Assembly: GCA_004553545.1 (NCBI GenBank) | Contig: SFLD01000003.1 | Coordinates: forward strand, 11,686 to 75,685 | Origin: Clostridiales bacterium | GTDB lineage: Bacteria; Bacillota; Clostridia; Oscillospirales; Oscillospiraceae | Reading direction: 5' to 3' | DNA length: 64,000 nucleotides | Program-made: the position numbers and the translations under genes | In this document: piece by piece, positions 60,679 through 64,000 of the stretch | Layout: each line of letters opens with the position of its first letter | How positions within the stretch are numbered: position 1 is the first letter of the stretch | Notes under the pieces: generated by a model | Told to the model about the DNA's origin: nothing | Databases searched by the model: none | Seen by the model: the letters and a program-made list of their open reading frames with translations, nothing else

Positions 60679-60763
60679 GGCTTCTCCTTTCCGCTCCGGT
60701 GAGTTCCGGACCTCCCGCCACAGCGGAGAACTCACCTGCGATGATATCTCCCGATGGGGCCAG

Positions 60764-61468
60764 TCACAGCCGCTCCATCAGTGCCAGAACGGTCTGGTAG
60801 CGCTGCTTGGGGGCCGTCATGGTGCAGCGCTGCACGATCTGCCCGATCCGGCCGGAGGCCAGCTTCTTAGAGGGGTGCTCCCCGGTGATCATGATGTTCA
60901 GCAGCACCCCCAGGGAATAGATATCCGCCCGCTGGTCGCTCTGGGTGATGCCGTACTGCTCCGGCGCGGCATAGCCTGTGGTGCCCAGGATCCGGGTGTC
61001 GCCGTCGCTCTCATCCTTGTAGAGCCGGGAGGCGTCAAAATCGATGAGCACCGCCTCGCTGCCCCGGAGGATCACGTTCTCCGGCTTGATGTCCCGGTGC
61101 ACCGCACCCATACTGTGCAGGACCCAGAGCCCCTGGCAGAGCTCCTTGGTGATGCGCCGTGCCTCCTCCGGCGGCAGCAGGCCGCCCTGCAGCAGATAGG
61201 CCAGGGTGTCCCCCTGGACATATTCCTCCAGCACAGCCACATTGGCATCCTGGATGCCCACCTCGTAGATTTGGGGCAGATGGGGGCAGAGCACGGTCAG
61301 CAGCTTCCGGTAGACCTCGCCGCTGCCGGAAAAATGCCGGAAGACGTAGCGTCTTCCGCTCTTCCGGTGCCGCACCACGGAGACACTGCCCCGGGCGCCC
61401 TCCTTCAGGGAACGCACCGGCGCATATTCCTGCTCTATGGCCTCCAGGAGGCTGCTGTAAATATCCAT
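60764..61468 (-). CDS. Small Ser/Thr protein kinase-like protein
   Basis: About 234 residues, only the kinase fold. The catalytic loop is VHRDIKPENVIL (residues 123-134), the metal loop is DFDASR in place of DFG, the activation segment end is GYAAPEQYG, and DIYSLGVLLNIMITG follows. The expected Lys of the third strand (VAIK) is replaced by YVFRHF, so catalysis may be altered. There is no membrane segment or PASTA domain, unlike PrkC. ATG 61468 is preferred because conserved sequence begins there. It heads the run with the two zinc-ribbon/beta-helix proteins. Confidence 0.82.
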   Translation of the reverse strand: MDIYSSLLEAIEQEYAPVRSLKEGARGSVSVVRHRKSGRRYVFRHFSGSGEVYRKLLTVLCPHLPQIYEVGIQDANVAVLEEYVQGDTLAYLLQGGLLPPEEARRITKELCQGLWVLHSMGAVHRDIKPENVILRGSEAVLIDFDASRLYKDESDGDTRILGTTGYAAPEQYGITQSDQRADIYSLGVLLNIMITGEHPSKKLASGRIGQIVQRCTMTAPKQRYQTVLALMERL

Positions 61469-61545
61469 GTTCCCCCGCTTCTTGGCTATCTTAAATCTGG
61501 TGTTGTTTTGAGGAAAATTTTTTAATCTCTCCGTAGAGAAAATAG

Positions 61546-61582
61546 TGTGGTTGCTATCACTGATAGTAGCCACATTTTTTTG
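61546..61582 (+). terminator. Hairpin with T tract upstream of the small gene
   Basis: GTGGTTGCTATCA pairs with TGATAGTAGCCAC (two G-U pairs) and is followed by seven T. No plus-strand gene precedes it, so it may block read-through antisense to the kinase gene. Confidence 0.65.
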
Positions 61583-61608
61583 TCCACTCAAAAAGGAAAA
61601 TGGTGTTG

Positions 61609-61637
61609 TTGAAGTTTTGGCTCCCTCATACTAAAAT
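61609..61637 (+). promoter_or_regulatory. Candidate promoter for the small gene at 61658
   Basis: TTGAAG (61609-61614) and TAAAAT (61632-61637) with 17-base spacing. Confidence 0.5.
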
Positions 61638-61657
61638 AGTGGTAGGAGGTGAGCGCC

Positions 61658-61936
61658 GTGGGAGGACGAAAAGGCACTCCGATTTTTGGAAGAGCAAAGG
61701 CAAGAGAGGGGCTGGACTACACCGAGCGTCAGCTAAGTATCCTTTGTGATGACGTCCCATTGTCGGCAGTTTCTCTCAACGAGCTTTCCAACATTATGAA
61801 AAAAGCCAATGCGAGATGCGATAACTATAACTATGAAATCGCAAAGCTCATGTACGAAGCAAAGTACAGTTTACAAGGGACTACACAGGGTAACGGTCTG
61901 ACGGGAGGATTACCGCCCGTCAGATTTTCCATGTAA
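61658..61936 (+). CDS. Small unknown protein, 3' end probably altered by an insertion
   Basis: A 92-residue product from GTG 61658 (AGGAGG eight bases upstream). It contains GRAKAREGLDYTERQLSILC and NIMKKANARCDNYNYEIAKLMYEAKYSL. The last 18 residues (TTQGNGLTGGLPPVRFSM) look unlike the rest, and their codons overlap the end of the convergent serine recombinase gene. The left end of the mobile element therefore probably lies within the last 60 bases. No family is recognised. Confidence 0.5.
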   Translation: MGGRKGTPIFGRAKAREGLDYTERQLSILCDDVPLSAVSLNELSNIMKKANARCDNYNYEIAKLMYEAKYSLQGTTQGNGLTGGLPPVRFSM

Positions 61937-63431
61937 TGTTCAAGCTGTCGCTTGTGGCGGCAACGGTGGTAATCATCAAATCCACCACCCGCCGCTTGTC
62001 GTCAAAGGATACATCGTCCCATGTGTCGAGGTAGCCGGAAATCTGGTTGACCTGTCCCGGGCTGATGGTTTCCACCGTCAGCTCGGCTATCTGCTTCACA
62101 AGTTCCTGCTTGCGCCCGTCCAGTTCCGCTATCTTCACATTCACATAGGAGAGCAGGACATTGTTCGCGCCCGTCAGACTGTCCACCAGCTTTTCAATCT
62201 CGCTGTCCACATGGAGAAGCTCTACTTGCAGGGCGGCGATTTTGGGATTGGCCTTTGCCGCTTTCTTCCTGCCCGTCAGCGTCTTGTGCTTTTCCAGCTT
62301 CTTCACCATCTGCTGGTAAACCACCGCTTCCAGTTCGGAAGTGATGATTTTCCCACAGCCCGGACAGCTTTTATTGTCCAGCCGTTTCGTACAGCGGAGA
62401 TATTGCCTGCCGGACGGATTGAAGATACTCATAAGCGCATATCCGCAGTTCCCGCACTTGATTTTCCCCGCCAGCCATGTGTGGGTGGCTTTTCGGGCGG
62501 ACTGGATTTTCATGTTGTTCATCAGCTTCTTGCGGCAAGCCAGCCATATATCCGCCGGAACAATGCCCTCATGGGGAGCCAGCACCAGCATTTGGTCTTT
62601 CAAGTCGTTTTTCTTGCTGGGCTTCACATCCCGCCCCTGATACAGATAACAGCCGTTTGTCCCCGTAAAGTCGGCGGCGTCATTGACGATAACCGTACCC
62701 TGGCTTTTGAAAAATTCGTACACATCCAAGTCCGCCTGCACATAGACGGGATTGCGTAACATCTGCGCCAGTGTGGGGCGTATCAGTTCCTTGCCGTAGA
62801 ACAAAATCCCCTGTTCGGCAAAGTACCGGGTAATGTCCCCGTAAGAGGTTGTGGGCTGGGCGTACATCTCAAATATCAGCCGGATATTGGCCGCTTCGTC
62901 CGGGTTTACCACCAGCTTCTTTGTGTTGATACCGTCCATTTTGATAGGCTCGGTGTGGAAGCCGTAAGGGGCTTTCCCGCCCATCTTGAAGCCCCGCTGA
63001 CTGCGGGAGTAGTAAGCGTCTGTCACCCGCTTCTGTATCGTTTCCCGTTCAAGCTGGGCGAACACGATACAGATATTCAGCATAGCCCGCCCCATCGGGG
63101 TGGAGGTATCAAACTTCTCCGTAGAGGACACAAACTCCACATCGTACTGCTGGAACAGTTCCATCATGTTGGCAAAGTCCAGAATGGAACGGCTGATACG
63201 GTCAAGTTTGTAAACAATGACCTTTGCAATCAAGCCCCGCTTAATATCCCGCACCAGTTCCTGAAACTTCGGGCGGTCTGTGTTCTTGCCGCTGTACCCT
63301 TTGTCTGTGTATTCCTTACAGTTCCCGCCTTTCAATTCGTATTTGCAAAACTCAATCTGGCTTTCAATGGAAATGCTGTCCTTTTTGTCTACCGATTGCC
63401 TTGCATAGATCGCGTCTATCCTGTTATTCAT
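61920..63431 (-). CDS. Large serine recombinase
   Basis: About 503 residues. The N-terminal resolvase domain has the nucleophile Ser13 in IYARQSVDKKDSISIESQ, and VIVYKLDRISRSILDFANMMELF. A recombinase domain follows (GKAPYGFHTEPI), then a zinc ribbon with paired Cys (IKCGNCGYALMSIF and SCPGCGKII). A coiled-coil region (ALQVELLHVDSEIEKLVDSL) and a C-terminal tail complete it. It excises and integrates the element through a circular intermediate. ATG 63431 has AAAAGGAGCG upstream. It is shorter than classical TnpX. Confidence 0.92.
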   Translation of the reverse strand: MNNRIDAIYARQSVDKKDSISIESQIEFCKYELKGGNCKEYTDKGYSGKNTDRPKFQELVRDIKRGLIAKVIVYKLDRISRSILDFANMMELFQQYDVEFVSSTEKFDTSTPMGRAMLNICIVFAQLERETIQKRVTDAYYSRSQRGFKMGGKAPYGFHTEPIKMDGINTKKLVVNPDEAANIRLIFEMYAQPTTSYGDITRYFAEQGILFYGKELIRPTLAQMLRNPVYVQADLDVYEFFKSQGTVIVNDAADFTGTNGCYLYQGRDVKPSKKNDLKDQMLVLAPHEGIVPADIWLACRKKLMNNMKIQSARKATHTWLAGKIKCGNCGYALMSIFNPSGRQYLRCTKRLDNKSCPGCGKIITSELEAVVYQQMVKKLEKHKTLTGRKKAAKANPKIAALQVELLHVDSEIEKLVDSLTGANNVLLSYVNVKIAELDGRKQELVKQIAELTVETISPGQVNQISGYLDTWDDVSFDDKRRVVDLMITTVAATSDSLNITWKI

Positions 63432-63521
63432 TTTGTCGCTCCTTTTCTTAAAAAGAAACGGAGCTGCTGACAGTTCTATTATACCGCCAGCAGCCCCGCA
63501 AATCAACGATGGCTTCGGGAT

Positions 63522-63737
63522 TTATGCCCCGGCTTCCTCTTTCTGCCGCTTATCGGCATATTTGCGGAACACCTCATAAAGCTGCTGCTCCAGTTCCCGG
63601 CGTTTGGTCGCTTCCTGCTCCGGCGTGAACACCGGGGAGAGGTTTTCCAGCGTGATTTCCTTTCCCTGAAAAGTCACGACTTCTGTTTCCTTTTTGTATC
63701 TGATATTGTTACTTATAAAATCACCTTTCCTTTCCAT
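63522..63737 (-). CDS. TnpW-like small transposon protein
   Basis: A 71-residue charged protein (YKKETEVVTFQGKEITLENL, FTPEQEATKRRELEQQLYEVF). I recognise it as the small TnpW-type protein that accompanies Tn4451-like recombinases; its function is unknown. The start overlaps the end of the Mob-like gene upstream. It may begin at ATG 63737 or slightly inside. Confidence 0.7.
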   Translation of the reverse strand: MERKGDFISNNIRYKKETEVVTFQGKEITLENLSPVFTPEQEATKRRELEQQLYEVFRKYADKRQKEEAGA

Positions 63738-64000
63738 ACTGCCGCTGCTGCCGTTTCAGTTCCGCCAGTATATCCGGCGGGATACGGTCAACCAGCCTTT
63801 GCATATCGTGCAGTTCGCTTTCCAGCTTTGCCCGCTCCATGCGGTCTTTGATTTTGCCGCTCTCGCTGGCTCTGGCTCGTGCTTCCAGCTTCTCATTTTC
63901 TGCCAGCAGGTCATTGATTGTGACCTTGTACTTTTTCAACTGCCCGGAGAAATTCTCCATCTGCGGGAACCACTTTTTCAGCATGGAGAGGGCTTCCTCT
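63721..64000 (-). CDS. C-terminus of a probable Mob/Pre-type relaxase (partial)
   Basis: The frame is open to the right edge, so only the last 92 or so residues are seen. They form a long charged coiled coil (TINDLLAENEKLEARARASE, LESELHDMQRLVDRIPPDIL). This resembles the C-terminal tail of MobV-type plasmid recombination proteins (TnpZ of Tn4451). The catalytic part lies outside the window, so the assignment rests on this tail and gene order. Confidence 0.5.
   Translation of the reverse strand, partial: EEALSMLKKWFPQMENFSGQLKKYKVTINDLLAENEKLEARARASESGKIKDRMERAKLESELHDMQRLVDRIPPDILAELKRQQRQYGKER

Larger units (their letters stand above)
61880..64000. mobile_element. Left end of a Tn4451-like serine-recombinase transposon (continues past the window)
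   Basis: Three minus-strand genes in the order serine recombinase, TnpW-like protein and a Mob-like protein recall Tn4451-family mobilisable transposons (TnpX, TnpW and the TnpZ relaxase). Base composition and codon use are less GC-rich than the chromosome to the left. The exact left end is not marked by an inverted repeat; I place it between about 61880 and 61919, and the right end is outside the window. Confidence 0.7.

Noticed and set aside
1..64000. tRNA or rRNA genes
   Set aside because: I saw no cloverleaf with TTCGAATC-type T-loop or rRNA-like blocks on either strand by eye; a dedicated search was not possible.

Overview
The window looks like a chromosomal piece of a GC-rich, spore-forming Clostridia genome, most like the Oscillospiraceae (Flavonifractor/Pseudoflavonifractor/Lawsonibacter type). 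This placement is inferred from gene content and codon use, not from a database search. Spore genes are spread across the window: a SpoIIM-like protein, sigH, cotJ, cwlD, spoIVA, a SipL-like protein and a 25-residue spoVM. Housekeeping genes are those of an anaerobic Firmicute (xerD, ruvCAB, glmM, radA, class II fba, PPi-type phosphofructokinase).

Layout. 1-10.1 kb: SpoIIM-like end, xerD, an ECF sigma factor with a DUF4179 partner, a flavin-binding PNPOx-fold protein, a ruvC-ruvA-(DUF6054)-(small membrane protein)-ruvB-AAA ATPase run, glmM, sigH and a zinc-ribbon protein. 10.6-22.9 kb: a complete type I-C CRISPR-Cas locus (cas3-cas5c-cas8c-cas7c-cas4-cas1-cas2), a leader, and an array of 64 full 33-bp repeats with 64 spacers ending in a truncated 17-bp repeat. 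23-26.9 kb: a small unknown gene, cotJC with a fused cotJA-cotJB, then a solitary variant CRISPR repeat sitting at the predicted transcription start in front of cwlD-radA. 26.9-28.3 kb: about 1.4 kb without convincing genes, rich in palindromes and repeats, leading to a tyrosine recombinase. 29.5-40 kb: a TudS-like protein, then a minus-strand island of DUF3137 proteins, five paralogous lipoproteins (one DUF3137 gene and one lipoprotein gene are frameshifted), a DUF2442 protein and a MalT-like LuxR regulator. 40.3-51.7 kb: an SLH/GH18 protein, an amidase-fold protein, a GNAT protein, a MutS-like ATPase, two CNNM/CorC-type proteins, fba, the phosphofructokinase and an HExxH protein. 51.8-57.9 kb: spoIVA, an amino-acid ABC transporter whose binding protein appears circularly permuted, and a small membrane gene-spoVM-sipL-like operon. 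58-61.5 kb: a Ser/Thr kinase with two paralogous zinc-ribbon/TM/beta-helix proteins. From about 61.9 kb: the end of a Tn4451-like mobile element (serine recombinase, TnpW-like protein, C-terminus of a probable Mob relaxase) that runs off the right edge.

How the parts fit. The cas genes are tightly spaced and several overlap, as in one operon reading toward the array. The leader lies between cas2 and the first repeat, and the degenerate repeat is at the far end, so the newest spacers should be next to cas2. The most unusual items are: (1) the solitary CRISPR-like repeat, which keeps a perfect stem through a compensatory base-pair change and has a near-consensus promoter aimed at its first base; (2) the permuted solute-binding protein; (3) the clustering of SpoIVA, SpoVM and SipL, which meet on the forespore surface in better-studied species; and (4) the repeated GAACAAA/TTTGTTC palindromes in the gene-poor stretch.
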